A DNA stretch of 5,741 bases from DASRAJ01 sp039920305. Its GTDB lineage: Bacteria > Bacteroidota > Bacteroidia > Chitinophagales > UBA10324. Numbering within the stretch: position 1 is the stretch's first letter; every line of letters begins with the position of its first letter. The notes under the pieces are model-generated. The model searched no databases. It saw only the letters and a program-made list of their open reading frames with translations, and was not told the DNA's origin. The translations under genes and the position numbers were made by a program. Location: positions 1 through 5,741 of the forward strand of contig JBDSEA010000133.1 of NCBI GenBank assembly GCA_039920305.1, in the 5' to 3' direction. Shown piece after piece: positions 1 through 5,741 of this stretch.

Positions 1-698
1 CTTCTTCCGGAAAAGCCAGCATCCTTGGTATGGATCCGCTCAAAAATAAATGGCAACTTCGGCAGCACATCGGCTACATGCCTCAAAGCCCGGCTTTGTA
101 TGATGACCTTTCGGCCCGTAATAATATTTTGTTTTTTGGCAAAGGTCAGGTGGTAACTGATCTGAAAAAGAAAACAGAGGAGATTATTGAATTTGCGGAG
201 CTTACTTCACGTGCTGATGATGCGGTGGGAACCTTTTCGGGAGGAATGAAGAAACGTGTTTCTCTTTGCTGCGCTTTGGTACACGAACCGAAAATTCTTT
301 TTCTTGATGAACCGACAGCTGCAGTGGACCCCCATCTGAAATTGCAGTCATGGATATTGTTCCGCAAGCTCACGCAAAGTGGCGTTACCATTTTCATCAG
401 TACGCATTTGATGGATGAAGCCATTTTATGCGATATGGTAACAATTCTTCGTAACGGTGAAATACTTGCAGTGGACACACCGCAAAGGATCCTTGAAGGG
501 GGGAAAACAAAGGTGAAGATTATATCCGGAGGAGATCAAAAGGTTTCAGTTATTCAGTCTGATCCTGCAAGCCTTGCAAATGAATTGAAAAAATCAGGTC
601 TGGATAAAAGCATTACTTCTGTTGAGATCTTTCCTGAGAACATCGAAGACATTATTCTTTCAATTGTCAGCGGCAAAGCAAAGGAGGAGAAGGTATGA
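1..698 (+). CDS. ABC-2 type exporter, ATP-binding subunit (5' partial)
   Basis: This is the ATPase subunit of an ABC exporter; it hydrolyses ATP on the cytoplasmic face to drive the permease encoded next. The reading frame is open from the window edge (first full codon at 3-5, reading SSGKASILG before the ATG at 30). That ATG is therefore internal, and the true start with Walker A lies upstream. Counting from the Met at 30: Q-loop IGYMPQS (residues 14-20, Gln19), ABC signature FSGGMKKR (69-76), Walker B ILFLDEP (89-95, catalytic Glu94), D-loop AAVDP (97-101) and H-loop STHLMDEA (124-131, His126). Residues 140-222 form a C-terminal extension of the kind seen in DrrA/CcmA-like ATPases. It overlaps the permease gene by four bases (ATGA), so the two are translationally coupled. 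The substrate cannot be told; drug, lipid or polysaccharide export are all possible. The family assignment is firm. Confidence 0.95.
   Translation, partial: SSGKASILGMDPLKNKWQLRQHIGYMPQSPALYDDLSARNNILFFGKGQVVTDLKKKTEEIIEFAELTSRADDAVGTFSGGMKKRVSLCCALVHEPKILFLDEPTAAVDPHLKLQSWILFRKLTQSGVTIFISTHLMDEAILCDMVTILRNGEILAVDTPQRILEGGKTKVKIISGGDQKVSVIQSDPASLANELKKSGLDKSITSVEIFPENIEDIILSIVSGKAKEEKV
681..688 (+). promoter_or_regulatory. Strong Shine-Dalgarno site for the permease gene
   Basis: AAGGAGGA lies six bases before the ATG at 695 and inside the 3' end of the ATPase gene. It matches the anti-Shine-Dalgarno core almost fully and fixes the permease start. The other visible starts in the window (1652, 3888, 4068) have no such site. 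The overlap with the ATPase stop suggests that terminating ribosomes reinitiate here, giving balanced subunit amounts. Confidence 0.75.
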
Positions 699-1432
699 GG
701 CACACATGGGTCATAGCGCAGCGTGTATTGCTGCAACTAAGGGGTGATAGGCGTTTTCTTGGTCTTTCCATCATCGCCCCGCTTATCATCATTTATTTTC
801 TCAAGTTATTATTCGATACGTTCCCGCCATTTGTGGATGTAAAAAGTTATGCAATTCCCCTTTGTGCATTCATCGTTCATTTCTTAAGCTTCATCCTTTG
901 CGCCATACTTCTCGTGCAGGAACGAACACGCGGTACTTTGGAGCGAATGATGATAGGCGGATTTTCGAAAATATCCATCATTGGCGGTTATACGCTGGGT
1001 TATTTCGGATTGGCAACTTTGCAGGCGGTTGCAGTGCTTTTCGAGTCGGTCTGGCTCTTTAACCTGGACTATGAAGTGAATACCATCGGGTTGCTATTCA
1101 TTGTCATCTGGCTTCTTGCGATAGTGTCAGTGATGCTTGGAATTTTTGTTTCCACTTTCGCAAAGCATGAGGGACATGTGTTCCCCTTCATCCCGCTCAT
1201 TATTCTTCCCTCAGTATTTCTCACCGGACTAATTATTGATCCGGGTGGATTGCCCTTGTGGGCTGAAATCATCGGAAAGTGTTTTCCCCTGCACTATGCA
1301 GTTAATATTATTCACGAAATTAACCGGCCGGATTATAAGGTTGAAGGAACGTTTGTAGATTTTGGAATTCTTACAGGATATATTTTCGGACTGCTGGCAC
1401 TTGCTTCCTTAACGCTCAGGGAGACTGAGTGA
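695..1432 (+). CDS. ABC-2 type transporter permease
   Basis: This is the membrane subunit that pairs with the preceding ATPase to form an inner-membrane exporter. At 245 residues it has the usual size for DrrB/NodJ-like ABC-2 permeases. Six hydrophobic segments are visible at about residues 22-40, 52-74, 94-122, 130-153, 163-182 and 222-240, giving the family's six-helix topology. The N-terminal helix before TM1 is basic and amphipathic (RVLLQLRGDRRF). After TM2 comes the cytoplasmic coupling segment QERTRGTLERMM (75-86), typical of the family and thought to contact the ATPase. TM5 is followed by the conserved-looking loop with LPLWAEIIGKCFPLHYAV (186-203). The start at 695 is supported by the strong ribosome site and the ATGA overlap. 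The substrate is unknown. No third subunit or periplasmic partner follows, so the operon seems to end here. Confidence 0.93.
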   Translation: MRHTWVIAQRVLLQLRGDRRFLGLSIIAPLIIIYFLKLLFDTFPPFVDVKSYAIPLCAFIVHFLSFILCAILLVQERTRGTLERMMIGGFSKISIIGGYTLGYFGLATLQAVAVLFESVWLFNLDYEVNTIGLLFIVIWLLAIVSVMLGIFVSTFAKHEGHVFPFIPLIILPSVFLTGLIIDPGGLPLWAEIIGKCFPLHYAVNIIHEINRPDYKVEGTFVDFGILTGYIFGLLALASLTLRETE

Positions 1433-1494
1433 TATTTTAACCGGATCTAAAGTGGTAATCAGACAACAAAACCAGATAAGAATGAGAAAAAATC

Positions 1495-1505
1495 ACACCG
1501 GGTGT
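1495..1505. repeat. Perfect 11-base palindrome, possible operator
   Basis: ACACC-G-GGTGT is a perfect dyad with a single central base, in the gap 63 bases after the permease stop and about 150 bases before the DUF2652 start. The one-base centre rules out a hairpin with full-length arms, so a protein-binding site is the only obvious role. The arms are short and chance is a real alternative. Confidence 0.25.
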
Positions 1506-1589
1506 TCATGGTATTCCTACACATAAAGAAGATTGACGTGGAAATCCTTCATCGTGCACAGGAAGGAAGCTGCAACTGAGGGCAGGGTA

Positions 1590-1615
1590 ATGAAAACCTT
1601 TTTCATCTGATTTTT
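1590..1615 (+). terminator. Weak hairpin plus T-run, possible end of the ABC operon
   Basis: ATGAAAA (1590-1596) pairs perfectly with TTTTCAT (1600-1606) around a three-base loop CCT. Four bases later comes a run of five T (1611-1615). The geometry resembles an intrinsic terminator, but the stem has only one G-C pair and the T-run is not adjacent to it. It lies about 160 bases after the permease stop and directly before the candidate promoter of the next gene. Termination here is an inference of low confidence. Confidence 0.2.
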
Positions 1616-1641
1616 ACAGTGTAAAATTTCCTGTACGTTTA
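1611..1641 (+). promoter_or_regulatory. Candidate Bacteroidota-type promoter with dyad, DUF2652 gene
   Basis: TTTT (1611-1614, for TTTG at -33) is followed after 19 bases by TACGTTTA (1634-1641), which matches TAnnTTTG in all but the last position. Transcription would start near 1644, only some eight bases before the ATG at 1652. A short dyad TACAG (1615-1619) / CTGTA (1631-1635) lies between the two elements, and its right arm overlaps the -7 box; a bound regulator there would block transcription. Both signals are short and imperfect. Confidence 0.3.
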
Positions 1642-1651
1642 AGAAAAAAAG

Positions 1652-2710
1652 ATGGAAAACAGAGGGCTGCTATTTATTCCGGATATAAGTGGCTTTACCC
1701 GCTTAATTAATGAAATGGAGATCGGGCATAGCCGGCTCATCATCCAGGAATTACTTGAAATACTGATCAATGCTAATACAATAGGTCTTGAAATCTCTGA
1801 AATTGAAGGCGACGCGATATTGTTTTACAAATTTGGTGAATCACCGGATCTTCAGGTTTTGTATAAACAGGTTGAAAAAATGTTTTGTGAATTTCACAGA
1901 CACCTTATTGCTTATGAGTACCGACGTTTTTGCCAATGCAAAGCCTGTACTTCGGCAGTCAATCTTACTTTGAAAGTAATTACGCATTTCGGTGAATTTA
2001 CTTACTACACAGTAAAGAATTTCAATAAGCTGATCGGTAAGGATGTCATTGTTGCTCACCAGCTCCTGAAAAATGATATTGCACAGCATGAATACTGGCT
2101 GGTAACAAAAAGCCTGCTGCACGATAAACCGCTAACTGGTTTTGAGCAATGGATGAAATGGAACAGCAGTGTAAGACAAACGGAGAGCGGTGAAATAGCC
2201 TTTCATTATACTCAATTAAGTCAACTCAGAAAAGACCTCGCACCAGAGATCTTGCCCCAGCTCGAGCTTTCGAAAAAAGTAAGGATGTTTTCCTTATCGA
2301 GAGTATTTGAAACTGACATCATAACCTTATTTCATGCTACCGGAGATTTTAATTACCGCGGCCGATGGCAGGAGGGAGTAAAATATGTGGAGGAGGTAAA
2401 CCATTTTTTACCGCGCATTGGAATGCGGTGCCGCTGCGTAATGAAGAATGGACAAGTAAGAATTTATACCAGCAGCTACTCGTATCACCAGGATAGGATT
2501 GAGTTCAGTGAAACCGATGAAAAGAAAAAAAGTGCGGTGTACTACCTGCTCGAAAAAATAGATCAAAATCATACGAGGCTTACTCTTGATTTTTATCTGA
2601 AGAAAAATATTGCCCTGCAGGGGATATTTTATCTGGTGAAAAAATTGAAAACAGAAGCAACCTATAATAAATCATTGCTTAACCTTGAAAAATTTGTTAA
2701 AACAATTTAG
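1652..2710 (+). CDS. DUF2652 protein: cyclase-like domain plus SRPBCC-like domain
   Basis: No defined function is known to me for this family. Residues 1-155 read like a class III nucleotide-cyclase homology domain: FIPDISGFT (8-16, metal-type Asp11), EIEGDAILF (50-58, metal-type Asp54), and GKDVIVAHQL (129-138) where active cyclases have G-x-x-VN-x-A-x-R-L. The catalytic Asn and Arg are thus Ile133 and Gln137, so cyclase activity is doubtful. A cysteine cluster CQCKAC (94-99) sits between the halves. Residues about 205-352 look like an SRPBCC/START-type small-ligand-binding fold: helical YRGRWQEGVK near 235-244, alternating strands through 260-315, and a long terminal helix. This second assignment rests on pattern only. 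There is no signal peptide or membrane segment, so the protein is probably cytoplasmic. The start codon follows an A-rich stretch (AAGAAAAAAAG) with no Shine-Dalgarno site. It seems monocistronic and is convergent with the AI-2E gene. Confidence 0.85.
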   Translation: MENRGLLFIPDISGFTRLINEMEIGHSRLIIQELLEILINANTIGLEISEIEGDAILFYKFGESPDLQVLYKQVEKMFCEFHRHLIAYEYRRFCQCKACTSAVNLTLKVITHFGEFTYYTVKNFNKLIGKDVIVAHQLLKNDIAQHEYWLVTKSLLHDKPLTGFEQWMKWNSSVRQTESGEIAFHYTQLSQLRKDLAPEILPQLELSKKVRMFSLSRVFETDIITLFHATGDFNYRGRWQEGVKYVEEVNHFLPRIGMRCRCVMKNGQVRIYTSSYSYHQDRIEFSETDEKKKSAVYYLLEKIDQNHTRLTLDFYLKKNIALQGIFYLVKKLKTEATYNKSLLNLEKFVKTI

Positions 2711-2724
2711 TTAAACATCTTTTT
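2690..2724. terminator. AT-rich imperfect hairpin at the convergent gene ends
   Basis: TTGTT (2694-2698) pairs with AACAA (2701-2705), extended by AAA/TTT (2690-2692 with 2706-2708) across a bulged T. The hairpin overlaps both stop codons. On the minus strand it is followed by a T-run (complement of A-run 2686-2692), and on the plus strand by TTTTT at 2720-2724 after a gap. It could act as a weak bidirectional terminator, but there is only one G-C pair, and the A/T richness of the local coding sequence could explain it. Confidence 0.2.
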
Positions 2725-3888
2725 ATTGTTTTCGTCTTTCAATGCTGGGCCGATTGTATTTCCCTGAAGACTTTCCTCCTGCGTTTCCGGCTTGCTTTTC
2801 CTTCTGAATTTTTTGAGAAATTTACTGATGCCGGATTCCAAGTGCTCATCATCTCCGATCACATAGCCAAATGGCTTGAGGGGTTCGATGTTATCGAAGA
2901 TTATTTTCACCATGCCGAGCATGGGAACAAAAAGGATCATTCCGCCAAAGCCCCAAACGATTTCGCCGATAATGATAATGGCAATGGCTGAGAGCGCATT
3001 CAGCCTTACCTGTGAGCCGGTGATGCGGGGTGTTAGATAATGATTGTCTACAAATTGTGTCCCGGTGAAAACTGCTACTACTCCTAATACATAAAGAGAG
3101 TTGTCTTTAGTAAGGATTGCCATAAAGACAGGCAGGGCGCTTCCGATCCATACCCCGATGTATGGGATTATGTTAAGTATTGCTGCAAGAACACCAAAGA
3201 ACAGAGCATTTTTTATTCCAAGCAAAAAGAGACCAGTTGAATTAAGTATTGATAGAATTGTTACAACCGTAACAACTCCTGTGAGGTATTTCCGCGTCAC
3301 CGTAGCAATTTCCTCAATAATATTTTCTGCTTTTGCCTGGCCGGTATCCGGCAAAATCATCAGGAAGAATTTTTTGATTCTTCCTCTGTAAAGGAGAAAC
3401 AGGAAAAGATGAACGAGTATGAGGCCAAACCCGGCAAAAATTACCCCTGTGGAAACAAGAATACCGGTGCCCCATTTGCCTGCAGATTGAAGTAAAGCAT
3501 CAGATTCCTCCTTCAAAAGCTTTGCCTGTTTATCAATGCTTAAACCCAATGTGGAAGCAATAAAATACTGCAGGTCTTCAAATTTATTTTTTAGCTGATC
3601 ACGAAGGAGGGGAAGATCATCGGCAAAGCTTACAACCTGTATGGAAAAAATCCATCCCAATGCAAAAAATACCGCGAGTACAATTAACAGTGAAAAAGTG
3701 ATTGCTAAAATGCGCGGGCATCTTACCCTTTCTAACCTTCTGTTGAAAGGCAGCAACAGCATGGCCAGCAGAGCACCAAAAGCTGCAGGCACCAGGTAGA
3801 AACTCAGATGATCCATGATTAAAAACAGCAGCACTAAAAAGCCAAGAATAAATGCGTAGAGTACGATTCGGGGTAAAGGGGTCGGCAT
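2707..3888 (-). CDS. AI-2E family (PerM/TqsA/YhhT-like) transporter
   Basis: This is a 393-residue polytopic inner-membrane protein of the AI-2E transporter family. Known members export the autoinducer AI-2 (TqsA) or act as Na+/H+ antiporters, so the substrate here is open. Hydrophobic segments lie at about 7-25, 30-49, 59-82, 140-167, 203-224, 226-246, 248-280 and 297-330, with the long soluble loop (about 88-138) after the third helix that marks the family. Diagnostic motifs are LNIIPYIGVWIGSALP (238-253) and QFVDNHYLTPRITGSQVRLN (278-297). The tail from about 340 is hydrophilic and charged (KKFRRKSKPETQEES) and presumably cytoplasmic. The ATG at 3888 gives a normal N-terminus entering TM1, with an A-rich, Shine-Dalgarno-free upstream region. 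Its stop overlaps that of the DUF2652 gene by four bases, and it is divergent from lepA. There is no evidence for a quorum-sensing role from the neighbours. Confidence 0.92.
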   Translation of the reverse strand: MPTPLPRIVLYAFILGFLVLLFLIMDHLSFYLVPAAFGALLAMLLLPFNRRLERVRCPRILAITFSLLIVLAVFFALGWIFSIQVVSFADDLPLLRDQLKNKFEDLQYFIASTLGLSIDKQAKLLKEESDALLQSAGKWGTGILVSTGVIFAGFGLILVHLFLFLLYRGRIKKFFLMILPDTGQAKAENIIEEIATVTRKYLTGVVTVVTILSILNSTGLFLLGIKNALFFGVLAAILNIIPYIGVWIGSALPVFMAILTKDNSLYVLGVVAVFTGTQFVDNHYLTPRITGSQVRLNALSAIAIIIIGEIVWGFGGMILFVPMLGMVKIIFDNIEPLKPFGYVIGDDEHLESGISKFLKKFRRKSKPETQEESLQGNTIGPALKDENNKKMFN

Positions 3889-4000
3889 TTTCTGATTTTT
3901 TTAAAGAAGGTTTGATTAAATGAATGAAAAGTCAGATGTCAGCTATTATCTTGTCCAGGTATAACCGGTAAAGCATGTGACGAAACTAAATATTCATCAT

Positions 4001-4008
4001 CAAAGGTA
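4001..4008 (-). promoter_or_regulatory. Candidate -7 element for the AI-2E gene
   Basis: The minus strand reads TACCTTTG here, a perfect match to the Bacteroidota -7 consensus TAnnTTTG. I see no TTTG at the expected distance upstream (around 4028-4033), so only half the promoter is convincing. If used, transcription would begin near 3997 and leave an untranslated leader of about 110 bases before the ATG at 3888. Confidence 0.35.
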
Positions 4009-4027
4009 GAATTACCGTTTGCAATGA

Positions 4028-4060
4028 TTTTATATCTCGCACGCTATTCAATTATCTTTG
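4028..4060 (+). promoter_or_regulatory. Candidate Bacteroidota-type promoter for lepA
   Basis: TTTT (4028-4031) is followed after 21 bases by TATCTTTG (4053-4060), a perfect match to the -7 consensus TAnnTTTG with a three-of-four match at -33. The -7 box ends only seven bases before the lepA ATG. Transcription would start around 4063-4066, leaving almost no leader. No Shine-Dalgarno sequence is present before the ATG, which fits either a nearly leaderless message or an additional promoter further upstream. Confidence 0.4.
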
Positions 4061-4067
4061 CCGGTTA

Positions 4068-5741
4068 ATGAAAACTATAAGAAACTTCTGTATCATCGCC
4101 CATATTGATCATGGAAAAAGCACCCTTGCTGATCGGTTATTAGAGAAGACAAATACTGTGACAGGAAGGCAGATGATGAATCAGGTTCTGGATGATATGG
4201 AACTTGAGCGGGAAAAAGGCATTACAATCAAGAGTCACGCAATCCAAATGAATTATGAGCTTGACGGAGAAAAATATATCCTCAACCTCATTGACACCCC
4301 CGGCCATGTTGACTTTTCGTACGAAGTTTCGCGTGCCATTGCATCCTGTGAAGGTGCATTGCTGCTCGTAGATGCCTCACAGGGCATACAGGCACAAACC
4401 ATTTCTAATCTTTACCTGGCCATTGACCATAACTGTGAAATTATTCCGGTGGTAAATAAGATTGATATGGATGGGGCGATGGTGGAAGAAACTAAAGACC
4501 AGATTGTAGATCTGATCGGGTGCAGGCGCGAGAGTATTCTGGAAGCGAGTGGAAAAACGGGGCAGGGCATTGAAGAAATTCTGCGTTCAATTGTGAATAG
4601 AATTCCGGCTCCTTCCGGCGATCCCGCAGCGCCATTACAGGCACTTATTTTTGATTCTGTTTTCAATTCTTACCGTGGCATCATCGTTTACTACCGTGTT
4701 TTCAATGGTGAAATCCGCAAGGGAGATAAAGTAAAATTTTACAATGCGGGAAAAGAATATGAGGCAGAGGAAGTAGGTGCGTTGTTGCTTGAGCGGTCAC
4801 CGCGCGAAGTGGTAGGGGCAGGCGATGTGGGTTACATCATTACCGGAATAAAGGATGCAGGTGAAGTAAAAGTAGGTGACACCATTACCCTTGCAAAGAA
4901 TCCTGCAATGGAGCCTATCAAGGGGTTTGAGGAAGTAAAGCCGATGGTATTTGCAGGAATTTATCCTGTTGACACAGAGGACTATGAGCAGCTTCGTGAA
5001 GACATAGAGAAGCTTCAGCTTAATGATGCATCCCTCACCTTTGAGCCTGAGTCATCCATTGCTCTTGGCTTTGGCTTCCGGTGCGGGTTTCTCGGTATGC
5101 TCCATCTTGAAATTGTTCAGGAAAGGCTGGATCGCGAGTTCGATATGCCTGTGATCACCACTACCCCCAACGTAACGTATCATGTTTTCACTACCGATGG
5201 AAAAATGATGGTGATGAATAACCCGAGTGAATATCCTGATCCTACAAAACTTGACAGAGTTGAAGAACCATACATCAAGGCGCAGATGATCACCAAGCCT
5301 GAATATATCGGCGCCATCATGGGATTGTGTATTGGTAAGCGGGGGATCATACTCAACCAGCATTACCTCACACCTACCCGTGTGGAATTAAATTTTGAGA
5401 TGCCGCTTGCGGAAATCGTTTTTGATTTCTATGACCGCCTTAAAAGCATTTCACGCGGATATGCCTCTTTCGATTATCACATGATCGGATTCCGGCCCGG
5501 TGATCTTGTAAGGCTCGATATCAAATTAAATAGTGAAAATGTGGATGCGCTTTCTGCCCTCATTCATAAAGACCGCGCTTATGATTTTGGAAGAAGGATG
5601 TGCGAAAAGCTAAAAGAGCTTTTACCTCGGCAGCAATTCGTTATAGCGATTCAGGCTGCTATTGGTCAGAAGATCATTGCACGCGAAACGGTCTCAGCCA
5701 TGCGAAAAGATGTAACTGCAAAATGCTACGGCGGTGATATA
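4068..5741 (+). CDS. lepA: Elongation factor 4 (LepA), ribosomal GTPase, 3' partial
   Basis: LepA is a translational GTPase that binds the ribosome and affects translocation and subunit biogenesis; some members associate with the membrane. The frame is open for 558 codons to the window edge; full-length proteins have about 600, so roughly 40 C-terminal residues are missing. All G motifs are present: AHIDHGKST (11-19), GIT (51-53), DTPGH (76-80, catalytic His80), NKID (130-133) and SGKTG (161-165). Domain II follows at about 188-275. The EF-G-like part contains GFRCGFLGMLHLEI (336-349), and the LepA-specific C-terminal domain begins near 485 and is cut just after AKCYGGDI, a near-invariant stretch. 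The start is fixed by MKTIRNFCIIAHIDHGKST, which aligns with the usual N-terminus. No Shine-Dalgarno site precedes it. It is divergent from the AI-2E gene; no lepB is visible before it. Confidence 0.98.
   Translation, partial: MKTIRNFCIIAHIDHGKSTLADRLLEKTNTVTGRQMMNQVLDDMELEREKGITIKSHAIQMNYELDGEKYILNLIDTPGHVDFSYEVSRAIASCEGALLLVDASQGIQAQTISNLYLAIDHNCEIIPVVNKIDMDGAMVEETKDQIVDLIGCRRESILEASGKTGQGIEEILRSIVNRIPAPSGDPAAPLQALIFDSVFNSYRGIIVYYRVFNGEIRKGDKVKFYNAGKEYEAEEVGALLLERSPREVVGAGDVGYIITGIKDAGEVKVGDTITLAKNPAMEPIKGFEEVKPMVFAGIYPVDTEDYEQLREDIEKLQLNDASLTFEPESSIALGFGFRCGFLGMLHLEIVQERLDREFDMPVITTTPNVTYHVFTTDGKMMVMNNPSEYPDPTKLDRVEEPYIKAQMITKPEYIGAIMGLCIGKRGIILNQHYLTPTRVELNFEMPLAEIVFDFYDRLKSISRGYASFDYHMIGFRPGDLVRLDIKLNSENVDALSALIHKDRAYDFGRRMCEKLKELLPRQQFVIAIQAAIGQKIIARETVSAMRKDVTAKCYGGDI

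Noticed and set aside
30..32. ATG as the true start of the ABC ATPase
   Set aside because: The frame is open to the window edge and the preceding codons read SSGKASILG, typical of the stretch between Walker A and the Q-loop. Starting here would leave an ATPase without Walker A.
304..332. Ala-Ala in the D-loop region (PTAAVDP) of the ABC ATPase as a degenerate site
   Set aside because: This variation is common in active ABC ATPases; the Walker B Asp and Glu, the D-loop Asp and the H-loop His are all present.
146..478. 110-codon open frame on the minus strand
   Set aside because: It lies wholly inside the ATPase gene antisense to its signature and Walker B region, and the product shows no recognisable motif. 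It is a coding shadow.
862..1062. 66-codon plus-strand open frame within the permease gene
   Set aside because: It is out of frame with a clear ABC-2 permease and has no start signal or recognisable protein pattern.
1482..1526. 14-codon ORF (MRKNHTGCSWYSYT) in the gap after the permease
   Set aside because: It has no ribosome site beyond A-richness, no homologue I recognise and a length expected by chance. It could be a leader peptide but nothing supports that.
1841..2122. 93-codon minus-strand open frame
   Set aside because: It is antisense to the cyclase-like domain of the DUF2652 gene, whose reading frame explains the sequence fully.
2395..2427. Two small inverted repeats: GGTAAA/TTTACC (2395-2412) and CGCATT/AATGCG (2414-2427)
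   Set aside because: Both lie inside the DUF2652 coding region with short arms, are not followed by a T-run and are adequately explained by the codons there.
3101..3391. 96-codon plus-strand open frame
   Set aside because: It is the complement of the core of the AI-2E gene, including the IIPYIG motif region. It is a shadow without its own signals.
3962..4067. TAACCGG (3962-3968) and CCGGTTA (4061-4067) as an inverted repeat flanking the lepA promoter
   Set aside because: Seven-base arms 92 bases apart are expected by chance, and a third copy of the same heptamer occurs after the permease stop (around 1438-1444) with no common context.
5052..5363. 103-codon minus-strand open frame (and a similar one at 4412-4666)
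   Set aside because: Both are antisense to highly conserved lepA sequence and show no independent protein features.

Overview
The window (5741 bases, moderate GC, no phage, IS or CRISPR signatures) looks like an ordinary chromosomal segment of a member of the Bacteroidota. Three things point there: a DUF2652 protein, a family I know mainly from that phylum; A-rich start regions without a Shine-Dalgarno sequence for three of the four visible starts; and perfect or near matches to the Bacteroidota -7 promoter element TAnnTTTG in front of lepA, the AI-2E gene and the DUF2652 gene. The genus cannot be named from this stretch.

Layout, left to right. (1) 1-698, plus: an ABC transporter ATPase whose N-terminus, with Walker A, lies outside the window. 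(2) 695-1432, plus: its ABC-2 type membrane permease, coupled through an ATGA stop/start overlap. Together they form a two-gene ABC-2 exporter operon. (3) 1433-1651: a 219-base gap with a weak hairpin, a perfect 11-base palindrome and a candidate promoter with a short dyad. (4) 1652-2710, plus: a 352-residue DUF2652 protein that appears to join a degenerate class III nucleotide-cyclase-like domain to a C-terminal SRPBCC-like domain. (5) 2707-3888, minus: an AI-2E/PerM-type eight-helix-class membrane protein, convergent with gene 4 and overlapping it by four bases at the stop codons. (6) 3889-4067: a 179-base divergent promoter region. (7) 4068-5741, plus: lepA (elongation factor 4), missing about its last 40 residues at the window edge.

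The ABC pair works as one unit. I see no functional link among the ABC exporter, the DUF2652 protein, the AI-2E transporter and LepA; they look like independent transcription units that happen to be adjacent. I did not find a convincing undescribed multi-gene system. The most interesting single item is the DUF2652 protein: it keeps the metal-binding aspartates and a guanylate-type specificity glutamate of class III cyclases but has lost the transition-state Asn and Arg, it carries a CxCxxC insert, and it has a ligand-binding-type domain at its C-terminus.
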